Program-made: the position numbers and the translations under genes
Part shown: piece after piece, positions 12,491 to 24,999 of the stretch
How the letters are laid out: the number at the start of each line of letters is the position of its first letter
Numbering within the stretch: position 1 is the first letter of the stretch
Assembly (NCBI GenBank): GCA_944472135.2
Contig: OX235265.1
Span: 48,271,459-48,335,458, forward strand
Length of the DNA: 64,000 nt
Direction: 5' to 3'
Origin: Trichobilharzia regenti
Taxonomy: Eukaryota > Platyhelminthes > Trematoda > Strigeidida > Schistosomatidae
Notes under the pieces: generated by a model
What the model saw: the letters and a program-made list of their open reading frames with translations, nothing else
Told to the model about the DNA's origin: nothing
The model's database searches: none

Positions 12491-13769
12491 TACATATCTA
12501 ACCCTTACAAACCAAACTATAGAAAACTAAGATGTCACACGAAAATTCAAAAAAAAGCATTCACAGACTCATAGAACTTGGAATTATACCAAAGGTAGAA
12601 TAAGGGAGTGGAGAAGTTTCTTCCGTGGACATATATAAGGGTTTTCTATCCTGATCGCTAAGGCCTTGGTAATGCAAAGTTCACGGGGGCCATACTTACA
12701 ATTTTGATTATTCATAACATTTCAGCAGTACTTTGATGACATAAACAATAACCATAACTAATTTTTTGACAGTCCTAATGTGCACATATGCACACCAAAT
12801 AATTCCATATAAATGCGATTGTACAGGTGAGTGAATGGATTCGGCGAAAAGAAACTCTTCGATGAATTTTGTTGCTCTTACATCTAGAATACCCTTACTT
12901 TTGCACAGTGAACAGTGTCGGAAACAAACAAAGGTTGAATAGGGAATAAAATCGACTCCGTGGTCAATCATCATAGTTGGGCATGGCTAGTAATCCACAG
13001 GAAGTTCTTTGAGTCATGTTACGCACCAGGTTTCAATTTTACCTTCACTTATCAGCACATTACGCTAAATATTTCGCATTACTACTCTCAGCACAAAGTG
13101 TGAAAAATGTAGCATTGCGTTATTTCTTTTCAGTAAGACTGAAGTTTAAACTTTGATTTTCATTTTGAAGTGAGAGTTTATGTGACGCTTGCAGGAAGTA
13201 TGTTTCGATCTGTCTTGCGCAAAATATTAAGTAGTACATACAATTCTTTGCATAAGATGTTCAAATTACTTCCATTTCAAAAGTACCCAGAAAAGCAGTT
13301 AAAAAGATGCGTTATCTACTTAACATATTTATTTCTGGCTGATCACCTACTCTGTGAATTACCACCCACTACTATGTTACTTCACTAGTCTCTTTTGCAT
13401 TATTCATGCTGATTACACATAGTCAATTCACTTGAGTTTAAAACTTTCACTATTTATTCAACTGTCCAGCACGTAAATATGGTGCTTACTGTAATCTGCC
13501 TTCATTCTACTATCTTACCAGTCAGTTGCACTGGATCATTCAGTGCATTTTCTTTCTATCCAGATGAGGATATCAGATCCAGGATCGTACAACCAAGATA
13601 GACCATCACTGATCTGAGATTACAGTTGAAATCCTCTCCATTCAGCGTAAAGAATGAGATACAGATTTTCAAAACTACTGTTGTATCAGCCAGTAATTCT
13701 ATATGGTCCAGATAATAAGTGTGTCACGAAAAGCGTGTCTAATAGCTCACTGTAGCCTTTCGTCAACAG
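12491..13769. other. No gene recognised
   Basis: The frames of 72-88 residues here lack any motif, signal or splice context. Faint RTE-like words appear from about 13560. Confidence 0.5.
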
Positions 13770-14080
13770 CTGACCTTCACTCGATACTGAAAATTAAGTG
13801 TCCACCAAGGATAAACAGCAAGTAACTGTGGCTAAAAATCAGCCAAGAAACTATAGCCCAACAAGTATGCGGATGGGAACAGGGGAGCATTAGCCATACA
13901 TTGAGTGATACCACACACCCCAGGTAAGCACTCAAGCAGCATCGGAGTGGGAAACGACGAGCTATGAATGGGTCCTTGAATGACATGAAGGAGATCATAT
14001 GAGAGGGAAAAAGCTTATAGGTTCTTGTGGAGCCAGCTAAAAATGATTGCATAGAACAGGGTAATACCAATAGTAGTAGT
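13770..14080 (+). pseudogene. RTE-like 3' fragment
   Basis: GGGTCCTTGAATGACATGAA, GGAGATCATATGAGAGGGAA and GTGGAGCCAGC follow the RTE 3' pattern (ACATGGAGGAG, CGTGTGA). It ends in TAGTAGTAGTAGTAATGG. Confidence 0.5.
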
Positions 14081-14739
14081 AGTAATGGTTATGACAACTG
14101 AATACCAAGTAGTGCTTTTATTTAAAATTGATCCCCTTCCAAATTTACTGCATTAATTTACACTTAAGTACAATATACTAAATGATATTGAGGTGTTGCT
14201 GTGTTCTTCCAAGCGGATGGTTTAATGACGAAGACTCTATTGTCATTCTAGACAATATTTCTACTACTAGCTTAAGAAAATGAAGTCACCAAATGAGTGA
14301 GTGCACAGGGCTTCATTATCAACTATATTTATAACTGCTATGATAAACACGATTTTAATGTCTTTGACTAAAATCTGAAAAGTCATGTCTAGCCAACAAA
14401 TAATATGAAAATGGACCGAAAAACTGATTTTTCGAGGGGCTTCGGTGGATACTCGCAAAACATTTTTATCGCTAATAATCTTTTTGTAACAACAGAAGAC
14501 AAGGGCCAGGCAACAGATGGTTTTATCACGGAAATCAACACGTATTTATAGAAATTTCGCATACATTATTATAGCCTAGTCAAGTAGACAAACGCAGTCT
14601 TCTGACTGGTTGTTTTCGAGTTCCTCGGAAAGTGGAGCCTTCTATCTGCGAATCATATTTGCCCACGTATAAGTTTGCTGTGATTGGTTGTTGAAACAGC
14701 CTTGTTCATATTTTCTCACGGCCCATATTAGTGACTTAG

Positions 14740-15430
14740 ACATTGACGTAGATTAATGTCAATTAATTGGCTAGCAGGCTGCTCTCACCACATATTGACC
14801 AAAGCCCACTTATTATGGCCTGAACTCAGGAAACCAATCAATACGTCCTACTGTATAGCTGAAGAAGACTTCTTTGAGTTACTCACAGTCACAAAATGCC
14901 TCAACAACAGCAAAAAAACAGTTATTTGCAGTAGAGTCTGAGGTTTTATTCAACAATCATGATATATATCAAAGCGCAGAATTACCCCAACCATGCTTTT
15001 AGGCAGCTATACAGATCCAATGGTTTCTTGAATACAAAATAAATACTATATGACAGAATTACTCAATCAAAATCAGCCCTATGAAGCACCAAGAATCGAG
15101 AAGAATATTCCTAGCAAGGTTGGATCAAAAATTCTTTCAACAAAAATCACACTTCCCGCACATAATCCAAGTTCGGGATGACCATGACTCAATCAAACAA
15201 AATCACCTCGTAAAACAACACATTATCAATATCCTCAAACAACCACAAAGAGAAACATAAGAATTAGGATCAGGTTAACAGACGATATGCAAACATCAGA
15301 ACAATGATATGTGGTCTAGGAGAAAAGAGGAAAATAATGACAAAGTTGATTGAAATATCCAAATAAATATTATTATTTCTGTAATTAGACAGTTCACGAG
15401 AGGTTCTCTAACACAATTATTCAGTTACAT
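14740..15430 (+). repeat. Unclassified dispersed repeat, about 650 bp, shared with 57430-58080
   Basis: Common blocks in the same order: TACGTCCTACTG, TTAGGCAGCTATACAGA, ACTCAATCAAACAAAATCAC with CGTAAAACAACACATTAT, GACGATATGCAAACATCAGA, ATGATATGTGGTCTAGGAGA. No protein family or terminal repeats recognised. Confidence 0.6.
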
Positions 15431-16418
15431 TTACCAATTTGGTTATTTTCACACATCAAGTTGATGCGTAGATATCATTTTACATAATGTTTTTACTATT
15501 CATGTAGTATATATATATACATATACACTGCCATGTTAAGTTGTAGGTTGTGTTTTAGTAACATTTAAAAAAATCACCATACTCTCCCTTTAGTAAAAAT
15601 TAAGAATATCTCCAATGAATTACTATATGTCACTATTAAGTCGTTTATATTGCGTAGCTATGTAGAGGTAGTTTTTCTTGAGTATTACGAAGTTATGCCT
15701 AATTATTTATTTATTCAGTCATTATTTTCTATACACAGTAGATTTTTATCTTGTATAATATGACGTAAGCTCGGAACGGTTTTTCTCTCTTTATATCATG
15801 AATTTTAACGTAATAATATTTTGTATAAAGGAAGTCACAGTCACATTTTTATATTGCCTCCCTTATAACATGCCTAGTTGCCTTAAGTTTACAACTATAT
15901 ATAATGAACATTTACGCCGTTATCTGGCTTTCCACGCCTCCCCACCCTCCCAACACCCATATTCTTATCAGTGACTGGTACTTCAGTTGTTTGTTTTGTC
16001 TTGTCTTCAGTTTTTTTTTCTTCTTAACCTACGACGACATTGTTTTTCTGTCTGAAAAATAAAAACTAAAAACTAACTGTAAAGAAATGCAGAAGAGCAC
16101 ATAATGGAGTGGTTGATGTGTGTATTTCATCTGGTTTATGTTTACTAAGTTCAAGTGATGAAAATATCTAATTAACTTTATTAGCAATAATTGAGGGTTT
16201 TTGGCAAAATGACAAGAAGATAATTCAGAATTTCAATAAGATATGGAATCGATAAACAGTTAAGTATGTGTAAACCTTTTTAATGAACTTCAGTAATCTT
16301 AATTTATGAAGTGAATTTATTAAGCCCATGGGCAATTTTATGTAAAATAGATCACAAGATTTTTAACGGTGATAATACAACTTTTAATATCAGTTCCCAA
16401 TATATATATATATATATA
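15431..16418. other. No gene recognised
   Basis: AT-rich; TA runs near 15508 and 16400. Possibly intron or repeat flank. Confidence 0.55.
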
Positions 16419-17510
16419 CTGCGAACGTCTAACCTTAAATCCCTCTAAATTCCAAACGGTTAATTTCACCTTTAGCCATAAATCTAACCTAAACAAACTG
16501 GTTAGCACTCACGAGTTGTGCTACGTAGATGGCACTGAAATAAAAACCAAGTCGAAAATGAAATATCTTGACATCATTCTATCTGCTGATCTTTCCTGGT
16601 CGTCTCATATCTTGATGATTTCTAAGAAAATATTCTGTCTTACCTTCTACATCAAGAAGTTAAGACATTCTGGAATAACCCGACCCTTACTCCTACGATT
16701 CGTTAACTCTTACACCCTGCCTATTATTCTCTATTGTTTCCCCTTAATTTTTCCAGGGCTACTGAAGAAAGACTATACCTTATTACGCAGGATGTTAAAG
16801 GTTGTCAGCACGGTAAGCTACGTGTCACTTAACCAGCTTGTTAATATTCTGGTCGACAGGCACTTAAACTCATTTGGAAAATGGGCCAAATCCATTCTAT
16901 CTAACTCACACCACCCTCTTCATTCACAACTCACCCCCCCCCACTTGTATCTCATCAGGCAGAACCAGAAGCCTACATAGAAAACTATATGCTCTGACTA
17001 GCAAGTACAAAAACTCAACCATACCCTACTTAGCTCGTGTTCTGTGCAATAAAGAAAGCATTAGTCGTGAAAGCTATGACTTATTAAATAGTCAGCAGAA
17101 CAACTGGATTTCGTATTTCCAACTCATATCATTTAATGGTACAACGTTTTCTTTCTCTCTTTTCCTTTTCTCTTTTTTCCGTTGTCTGATGTTTTGATTT
17201 ACTCTTCCTTACAAACTCTACTTAAAACATTCTTGTTCGTTCTTTCACACTCTGTATATCTCGACTTTTTTGTTACCGCTTACGCCAGTAAATATGCAAG
17301 CATCTACTTTTCTAATACCTTCAAACTCTGTTCAATTTCGGCTTTGCTACCGACTTGCCAATATGTTGTTGTCAAAACTAACTGAGATTACCCTTAATTT
17401 ATGTAGAATTTTAGTTAAAGTTCATGCACTAACTGGATGCAATACTGTAGTAAAATGCTGATAATTCTATTCTGTATCACAAGTACTGTTTTGGAATTAA
17501 GCAAATTATA
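16419..17510 (+). pseudogene. CR1-clade (SR1-like) retrotransposon, C-terminal part
   Basis: After a TA run, an open stretch to 16980 reads LTLNPSKFQTVNF, KTKSKMKYLDIILSADLSW, IKKLRHSGITRPLLLRFVNS and FPGLLKKDYTLLRRMLK. These are the same blocks as the thumb and C-terminus of the element at 44745-46840. A shift within the C run at 16935 leads to RRKLYALTSKYKNSTIPYLA in another frame. The 3' end at about 17505 (ACAAGTACTGTTTTGGAATT) matches the other copies. The catalytic core is missing. Confidence 0.78.
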
Positions 17511-17794
17511 TATATATACATCGTTATAACTACAAGAAACGTTATGATAGAAGATGTCAACGCCAAGATCGGAGAAGAAAGACAGATTTGTGTTATTTTG
17601 AAATCAGAGTAGAAATCCATTGCATTTAGCTTAAGGAATAAGATTTAGATCTTCAGTGCTTCCCTCTGTCTCATTAATTTCATGTGCATGCCACAAAAAT
17701 CATTTCAAACAATCTATTACAGTCTTTAATCAACAGACGCCTTCAATCCATACCAAGGATTAGAAGACCAGAAAGGATTAAGGATAAGGAACTT

Positions 17795-17915
17795 TGATGG
17801 TTGGAGGCAATCGGCAGGAAGCCTTGGACCTAGGTTTCGTGCTAGCTGGCACTCATCAGCAAGGCGTCTACACCAATCAGAGGACTAGACGCATCCCACT
17901 AGTTACTGGTGTCGG
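17795..17915 (-). mobile_element. Third repeat family fragment
   Basis: GGAGGCAATCGGCAGGAAGC, GACCTAGGTTTCGTGCTAGC and GGACTAGACGCATCCCACTA. The tRNA-like part is absent; an RTE fragment follows. Confidence 0.5.
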
Positions 17916-17929
17916 ATAAGGAACTTTGT

Positions 17930-18185
17930 CAGGCAACAAGCCAACCAAGGATTTATTACCTAGCAAGTATGTGGGATGAAACGGGGGTGATTGGACACAT
18001 GTTGTGAAATCCATTGAGTTGCATTACGTACCAGGTAGACATTTAAGTGGAATCCAAATATCGAACGAATAGTTGGGCATGGGTCCAAGGATGACATGGA
18101 GCGAATCGTGTGAAGAGGAAAGGGAAGGTTTTCAGCTAAAAGGCTAAGAAAGACTGCTGAGAACAGAATGAAATACAAATGTGAT
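17930..18185 (+). pseudogene. RTE-like 3' fragment
   Basis: GGGTCCAAGGATGACATGGA, GCGAATCGTGTGAAGAGGAA and GACTGCTGAGAACAGAATG match the RTE 3' region. Confidence 0.55.
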
Positions 18186-19654
18186 TCTGCAACTGATATG
18201 CTGACTATATTGTAGTGTACTAGATTTTAATGTTGTATATTAAATCTCACACTTGACTACTAATAGAAAACAGGGTTGTTCACGTTGTGTGAAATGTAAG
18301 TTACTCAATGGTGACGTTAAGATATGATTATCATGTATTATGAGAAATAATAGTTCTAAAGATGATTCCCCAGTGAGTAAATGTTTCACACTGTCCAAAC
18401 CAAGATCGAAACAGATCCTGAGTACAGCACTGAGTCTGTTGATACTTAAGATCAAAGAGTAATAATGTACAGCTCACTTGTTATCATGAGTTCTTCGAGC
18501 AACCCCCAGAACCAGAGATGCCCACTGATTTGTAAGTATTCATCATATCGCTAGACTGTTAAAAATATACGCAAATCGGAACATAATTATCTTATAGGAC
18601 ATAGGAATAACCTAACAAGATATAGGATACTTTCAGTTTCATACTGCGTTACCCTGACTAATCTTTTAAGGTTGTACCCTGCGGATGTTTTCACACACAT
18701 GTCATAAGTCACCAGAAATGTGCAAAACGTCACTCAATTCGATATCAGCTGATAGTTCAAACAACAATAGTAATAATAATGATAAATAATAATCTTATTG
18801 CGTCAATCAACTTACATTCTTGCCTTATGTTGATTGACACGGTAAAGTACAAAAGAGAGATTTTATGTGTTATTCAATGATTTTGTAGTACGAAAGGAGT
18901 TATATTTCAGCTTACTATTTTTGCATGATTATATCATCTGATTTCTGTGCATTATAATCATGCTGCACTGTACTCGGACAGGTTAACGTGAAATGATATT
19001 ATAATCCAAGGGTTCTTTTTCATTCGAAGTCAATCTATTTTCTCCAAGGTTTATTAAACAACTTTTGCCTTCCAGGTAATTCGAGTGACATATTATACTA
19101 TGAGGGTAAGAAATAGCTTCTAATATATTTGACGCAAAAGAGTTAAAAAATAATTATAAGGAAAAATCATTCCATTTTTATTTATAAGGTTGTTTGAATG
19201 ACCTAGAATAGTCGTACTGATTTAAAAACTACTAATTACAAACTTTAACTAAATTTATGGTTGATAATGAAAAGCTGAACCGTGTTTTCTTTGAAGACGC
19301 CCTGACTTCAGCAGTTTTTGTCACCTGTATCCCTGGGATATTCTAATCAAGATTGCGAAGCATCATTTCTTAAAATTGTGTATCACTTTTTTGCTGTCGG
19401 TCATTCACGAATATCAGTGATGGATTCCTTAAACAGATTAAATAAAGATCACTGACTTTAAATTTCTTTGACTTGAATTCAAAGTATTTGTTATGATGAT
19501 TTAGTGTTTAACAAAGAATCATAAAAATTCATCTATTTCTCTAATCAACTCTGAACTTGTTTTAGCTTCTTCATTTAGGCAGTCATTTTGCGATAATGAA
19601 GATTTATATTCATCTGAAGAGAAACAGGATAATGTTAAATTTTTACGCGTTGGT
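18186..19654. other. No gene recognised
   Basis: AT-rich with AATAAT stretches (18770-18790). Nothing matched. Confidence 0.55.
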
Positions 19655-19905
19655 CACGGTTTGATATCAGTTAGAGAACTATTGAAAACCAGGAAGTACT
19701 GGAGAGCTGCTGTTTCATCCTATTTTGGGTCCCAGTAGCTGAATGGTATACGAGCTTGACTTGTAACAGGAAGGTCCTCGGTTCGAACACCCGTGTGTGT
19801 GTGTGTACTGCAGATGATTCCCAAACTAGGATGAAACAGCTGTCTAGTACTCCCTGGCTAGTTTCCGATAGTTCTCTAACTAATATCAATCCGTCGTAAA
19901 ACTCG
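19655..19905. mobile_element. Two hammerhead-SINE fragments in opposite orientation
   Basis: 19655-19733 is minus-strand tail plus half a hammerhead, ending TTTCATCCTATTTTGGG. It joins directly to a plus-strand head (TCCCAGTAGCTGAATGG), hammerhead segment and tail of subfamily 2. A GT run (19791-19808) lies between B box and hammerhead. Confidence 0.7.
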
Positions 19906-20094
19906 TAAAACCGAATCCAATCATTACAAATCAACTATAAAAAATAATGTTAAATGTCAAGTGATTTACCGAAGAAACCTAAGCATAATCTTTGAAGTGA
20001 AAATAGGATTAAGAAAAGGCTGCCCACCACCAACGATCAAAAGTCCTTATTATGGTGAACTGCATTATGTAGCAGACAGTAGGGAGTAAAAGGA

Positions 20095-20890
20095 CATGAA
20101 TACATTGAACAGAAAAAAAAACTCTGGAAGACGTAGATTTTACGGACGAGGATCTGCAGACTAAAACCAACAAATTGACAGAAAAGATAACGAAGACAAG
20201 ATTTCAGATAAACATATAGAAGACAGAGGTGGTTAAAACACTTAACCATAAACAACAATCCCTAATCACTATCAATGAAACAGATCTAAAGGAAGTCACT
20301 TTTTTCACTTCCGTAAGCATCATCATTCCAACTAGGGGCTGTGGCACGGATGACTTGGTCAAAGCCTGCTAAGATTGGAAAACAAATACAGCCTTTTATT
20401 ACCCTGAAGTTGATGTGGCAATTCCCTGCACTCAGCACGAAGAACAAGATTCAAAATTTCAACACTAATGTCAACTCAGTGCTTCTACATGGTTCAGAAA
20501 TTTAGCGCGTTACAAAAAGCATTTCTGACAGGCTACTTCAAACTTTCTTAAACACCTGCTGTCTTTAGTGGTTTAATATTAAAGATTAGAGGGTTAACTA
20601 GAAAGAATAAGCACTAAAGGACTAAAGTCAACTGCGAACTAGTAGAGAATTCACCACTCAACAAACATACCATGTAAAATTGGGATGGATTAGGCATTTG
20701 TCGAGGAGATAATCAGGTGAAATTACTTGCCATGCCCTTGAATGTAACCCAACTGAGAAGTCAAAGTAATTTGCGTGTCCAAGGGTGATATGGAAGAAAT
20801 CGTGTGAGGAGGAAATAAAAGCTTATCAGCAGTGAAATGGAGGTGTTTTAAGGAAGCTCTCTGCTACACACTGAACCCAAAGGAATAAAA
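20095..20890 (+). pseudogene. RTE-like retrotransposon fragment
   Basis: TCAACTCAGTGCTTCTACAT and GGTTCAGAAATTTAGCGCGT (20470-20507) correspond to the NVKSVLLHGSE stretch. TGGGATGGATTAGGCATTTG (20680-20699) corresponds to WDGLGI/WIGH. The 3' UTR part (GGTGATATGGAAGAAATCGT) follows. No frame stays open. Confidence 0.6.
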
Positions 20891-21234
20891 ATAAGTAACA
20901 TAACCGGATCTTTGTATGGCAAAGAATAATTCTGGCTCAGGAAGAAGGTATCATAGCTTAAGTCTTCTTTGAATTTGGTTTTCACTGAGGTAAGTCTTTC
21001 AATGTCTTTCAACATATATATATATATATATTCCAGGATAATAATGGTTTTAGAACCTGTGTGCAAGCTAGACTTCGTACACATTTCATCTGGTTTCAAG
21101 ATGCATGAGTTAGTACTTTAATATGAAATACCGAAATTCAGTTTACAAGAATATTAACATGCCAACCAAAACAAAGTACTATGTTTTCCTGCGTCACACA
21201 AACTAGTGATCAGCTATTACACTTTGGTATTAGA

Positions 21235-21600
21235 TGGTTGGAGGCAATCGGCCAAAGGAAGCCTTGGACCTAGGCTTCGTGACAGTTGACACTCACCAGT
21301 CAGCCAGGCGTATCTGCAACCTTCAAGGAACTCATGTCCCTTCTGAGATTCGAACCCGCGTCACCCAGTGGGGCTGCAGTCAGAGACGATACCACTGAGC
21401 GGCTCAGTCTCGCGATCGACCTCCTGTAGGACTGTATTGGATATTTTTTTGATTGCACACTAGGCAGTAACTACTGTAGTTTTTCTAGTCCGTAATAGCG
21501 AGCCACCTGGCATGGTGGCCACATTGCAACCTTGAGTGATAGAATCTAGTCTGCCGTTATACTAGTTAATGACTAGCGTTCAATCAAAATATGCTCTTAC
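21235..21600 (-). mobile_element. Third tRNA-headed repeat family
   Basis: Minus strand: A box GCGGCTCAGTGGTATCG, B box CGGGTTCGAATCTC, then ATGAGTTCCTTGAAGG, CTGACTGGTGAGTGTCAACT and GCCGATTGCCTCCAACC. A second module follows on the plus side (GGTGGCCACATTGCAACC, GATAGAATCTAGTCTGC). Copies or parts occur at 9820-10115, 17795-17915, 24540-24980, 41160-41485 and, weakly, 54850-55060. Confidence 0.65.
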
Positions 21601-21604
21601 ACTT

Positions 21605-21840
21605 TATTCGTCAGTGGTTCGCAGCAGAATACTCACCAATTGTACACATGGTCCGAGGTCGGGATTCCCAGCCAGCGCATACCTCTCCTTACTGGTTGTT
21701 AGCCTGACGAAGTGGGAAGGTTGGGATTAAGACTAGCAATCCCACCTCGTAAAAGACATCAGTGCTACTGACACTTCAAAGTTCAAGCTTGAAGCCATAT
21801 GCTTCACTCGAAAAGCGAAGGAATAAAAATTTTTAAAAAT
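21605..21840 (+). mobile_element. tRNA-headed SINE, long-body form, diverged
   Basis: CGTCAGTGGTTCGCAGCAGA, ACACATGGTCCGAGGTCGGG, TGGGAAGGTTGGG and GTAAAAGACATCAGTGC follow the head and body order of the family. Ends in an A-rich tail. Confidence 0.6.
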
Positions 21841-22065
21841 AAATCTTTTACTTTGCTGACAAATTTCTTTAAACCCTAAATACTGGATAGTTAACTTAGT
21901 CTGGTGGAACTATTAGCTGTAGGAATCTACTAGACTTATTCAAATGAACGTAATAAAGGCTTCTACTTTAATCGGACAGAGATAATAAAGCCAATAGCTT
22001 ATCGGAAGGATATTTATGAAGTTTATTGATATATTATCTTTCAATAGAAGTTTAATTAATCTCTT

Positions 22066-22093
22066 TTTGTCTTCTCTTTTCTTTTTTTAATAG
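22066..22093 (+). promoter_or_regulatory. 3' splice acceptor of the protocadherin exon
   Basis: A long pyrimidine-rich tract (CTTTTTGTCTTCTCTTTTC, then a T run) ends in AATAG directly before the open exon. This matches a spliceosomal acceptor. Confidence 0.75.
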
Positions 22094-23232
22094 ATACAAT
22101 CTTGAAATACATGAATGTTAGGCGAATATCTTTAATATTTATGTCACATTACCAGTTCCAATGGAAGTGTATACTATTAGTTTATTATGGCATATTGTAT
22201 AAATGCCTTTTATTCACTTTTACTTGTACAAATCTATTTCATATAACCAATGCATGTCAGAGTATTACAACGATTAAAATTACAGAATATTCTACAGAAC
22301 AATTTTTACATCCTGCTAACTTTAATACAATTCATCATTCAGCATGGCCAATGAATCCAACTAATTCACAGTTGTTATCTGTAAATTTAAGTGAAATTCT
22401 TTTGCAAAATTTACACTTAACTCTAGATGATATAAATTCTCCATTGTATTTCTCAGATGTTGAACAAAGTGAACCTTTTGTTATCCGTCGAAGAATAAAT
22501 GATGATCAGACAAAGTCTTTTTGGTATGAGCTAACATCAATTATTCCTATTAATCGTGAGACAATATGTGATGTGAAACGTTACCCGGAACGTGTATCAA
22601 TATCTCAGTTGTGCTGTTCAGCGACAACTACAACTCGACCGACAACATTATTACTAACAGATAGTGTTATTCGTAGTGGAAATATTCACAGTCTTAATGG
22701 TCCATGTTGTGTATTTTTAGGTATTACTGTTGCATCAAGTAATACCTATTTTCTACGTGTTGATATTACAGATGTGAATGATAATTCACCAAAATTTCAA
22801 GATTTAATATTTGGTAAATCTTTAATTAATAAACAGGATAATTATGGAAGATTTTTAATAAGTATCATGGAGAATACACCACCGGGTAGATGGATACCAC
22901 TACCTAAAGCGATCGATTTAGATGAAGGCGTAAATGCTTTCATTCAATATTCAATAAGATTACCAAATAATGAACATTTATGGAGTGAATATTTTAAATT
23001 AATAGATAATGTACAAAATAGTAATATTGAAGCAAATGAAATACCTACAAAAGTTTATTTAAATGGTGATACAAATGAATTTAGTGCTATGGCAGCAGAT
23101 TATAATGGACCTGGATTACTTATCTTAAAGACGTTGGATCGTGAGGTAGTATCTAGTTTTACATTTGTTTTAATTGCAAATGATATGGGACAACCGTATT
23201 CACGATCCAGTTCACTGAATATTTGGCTGAGG
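22094..23232 (+). CDS. Protocadherin, first coding exon (signal peptide and first cadherin repeats)
   Basis: Cadherins are calcium-dependent adhesion proteins of the cell surface; this exon gives the extracellular N-terminus of one. The first ATG in frame is at 22111, giving 374 codons to the exon end. Residues about 1-50 hold a hydrophobic segment (KCILLVYYGILYKCLLF) ending near NAC, which fits a signal peptide. A degenerate first cadherin repeat follows, with INRETIC (compare the protocadherin IDREELC motif). It ends in the linker VDITDVNDNSPKF, a textbook DxNDNxPxF calcium site. The next repeat has MEN, DLDEGVNA (DxDxGxN), LDRE and IANDMG, all in order. A pyrimidine tract and TTTTTTTAATAG end at 22093 (acceptor), and GTAAGT at 23233-23238 is the donor. 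The exon ends on a codon boundary (phase 0). No stop precedes the ATG within the exon, so an upstream coding exon is not excluded. Transmembrane and cytoplasmic parts are not in the exon. Which protocadherin paralogue it is cannot be told. Confidence 0.9.
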
Positions 23233-23238
23233 GTAAGT
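23233..23238 (+). promoter_or_regulatory. 5' splice donor of the protocadherin exon
   Basis: GTAAGT follows AGG at a codon boundary. The reading frame stops three bases later (TAA at 23239-23241), as expected just inside an intron. Confidence 0.8.
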
Positions 23239-23639
23239 TAATGCATTCTGTACAGATTTCTTTAAACTAGCTGTTTTTTAATTGATAATAAGCCTTCTTG
23301 AAGTATTTAAATGTAAAATTTGTATAAGTATTTATAGAGAATGCCTGTTGTACAGGTCATTGTTAATCATTTTAAGGAGAACTGAATTTTACACAGTTGG
23401 AATGTGTCTCTAGAGACAAAGGTTTTTCAAAATGTATATCAATTATGTTTGCTTTAAGTTACTGGGAAGTTTTTAACACTCTGGACACTGAAATCGATGT
23501 TGTTTCTAACTGAAATAATACAGTGATATGTAAAATGTTACACTTTCAAAGTATAGAGATATTTTGCCAGGGTAATAAAGTTCTAAGTCTCTAAGTGCTG
23601 GACTGAAGGAATTCAATTAGTCCTAAGATCAGACATTAA

Positions 23640-23815
23640 CTGACTTAAGCTGGAGACCTGATTTGAATTGAGGCGTACTGGACGAATGTTTCATCCTTAT
23701 TTAGGACTCCGCAGCAGTGCACACCAATGGCCTCACAAAGGATCGGATGCCCAGTACTCCATGGTTTTCAACGGTTCTGTCACTGCAGTCATTTCGTGAT
23801 CAGTTTAAGAATATG
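23640..23815. mobile_element. Hammerhead-SINE fragments in opposite orientation
   Basis: A minus-strand tail and hammerhead remnant (TTTCATCCTTATTTAGGAC) is followed by a plus-strand tail (CCAGTACTCCATGGTTTTCA). Degraded; it lies in the intron downstream of the protocadherin exon. Confidence 0.5.
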
Positions 23816-23984
23816 GTTTTAATTAGAAAGATCACAGGAATCCCAAAAAGTTACTGAGAACAAGTGACTAAAATCTGTATCATAAAAAGTTAGCGCACCT
23901 AACAATGAAATATCATGTTTCATGCTAAGAATATACTTTGGCTAGCCATACAAATGTATTCCTTAGAGAATAATAGTAGTATGG

Positions 23985-24220
23985 TGTTTTTTTCAATTCT
24001 TTCACGTTCTCAGTGGGACATAGGGCTTCAAGCTAGAGTCTTGAAGTTTCTGTAGCAGTGTTTATTTTTACAGGATGGGGTTGCTAGCCCTATGCTCAAC
24101 CTTTCCTCCTTACCAGCTTTTCATTGGCTTAGCAAGGTAAAAGAGTGCGGCAGCCAAGGACCAAACCCCGGGCCATGTACATAGTCGGCCAGCGTCCTAA
24201 CCGCTGTGCCACCGACGCAC
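23985..24220 (-). mobile_element. tRNA-headed SINE, long-body form
   Basis: Close copy of 10389-10617 with the same head and body, in the intron after the protocadherin exon. Confidence 0.75.
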
Positions 24221-24539
24221 AAGTACACCGCTAGAGAAGGGTTATCATTCTCAGTGAAACAAATTCTTAAAACTTCGACGGAATTTGCTGTATTCGGTCT
24301 TCGAATTTGTGTAGAAGTGGAACAATAAACGCAGACTGGGAAAACGCTGCCCTTACCGCTTTGGACGTTCTGAATCAGTAAAACAAATTACCACAAAATG
24401 GTTTGCTATGAAATAGTTTTCCCGAAATCGATCAGTTACTTGTGTCTGATAACATAATGTAAATCGAAAGTCAAAAGTTACAGATAACCTTAGCCAGTGT
24501 TCTAAATTCGTAGATCTGGCAAATAACTTTAAGCGGACA

Positions 24540-24980
24540 CTGCTGTTACGCCCAAAGTACTCACAAACATAAGACCAGACACATTACGCCAGTAACAAAC
24601 TGGTGTTCAATCAAAGTATCCAATTAAGTCCTATGGGAGGTCAATCTTGAGCCCGAAAAGCTTGGTGGTCACGTCTCTGACTACAGCCTCACTGGACGAC
24701 GCGGGTCCGAGTCTCAGAAGGAACATGAGTTCCTTCAAGGTTGCAGATACGCCTGGCTGACTGATGAGCGCCAACTAGCACGAAACCTAGGTACAAGACT
24801 TCCATCCAATTGCCTTCAATCTTCTGATATCAACAATTCAAAGTGCGCTGTGATGGCGAGCAACATAGCATTGGTGGCCATATTGCCAACTTGACTGATA
24901 GAATTCAGTCTGCACCAAAGACAGGACTAGACACATTACATTAGTTACTAACCAGTATCTAATCAAAGTACTGACTGACT
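24540..24980 (+). mobile_element. Third tRNA-headed repeat family, plus-strand copy
   Basis: GGTGGTCACGTCTCTGACTA, GACGCGGGTCCGAGTCTCAG, ATGAGTTCCTTCAAGG and AAACCTAGGTACAAGAC match the copy at 21235 in the opposite orientation. ATAGAATTCAGTCTGCACC and ACTAACCAGTATCTAATC at its end match the module at 41165-41235. Confidence 0.65.
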
Positions 24981-24999
24981 GAGGTGAGTAGTTGTATTC

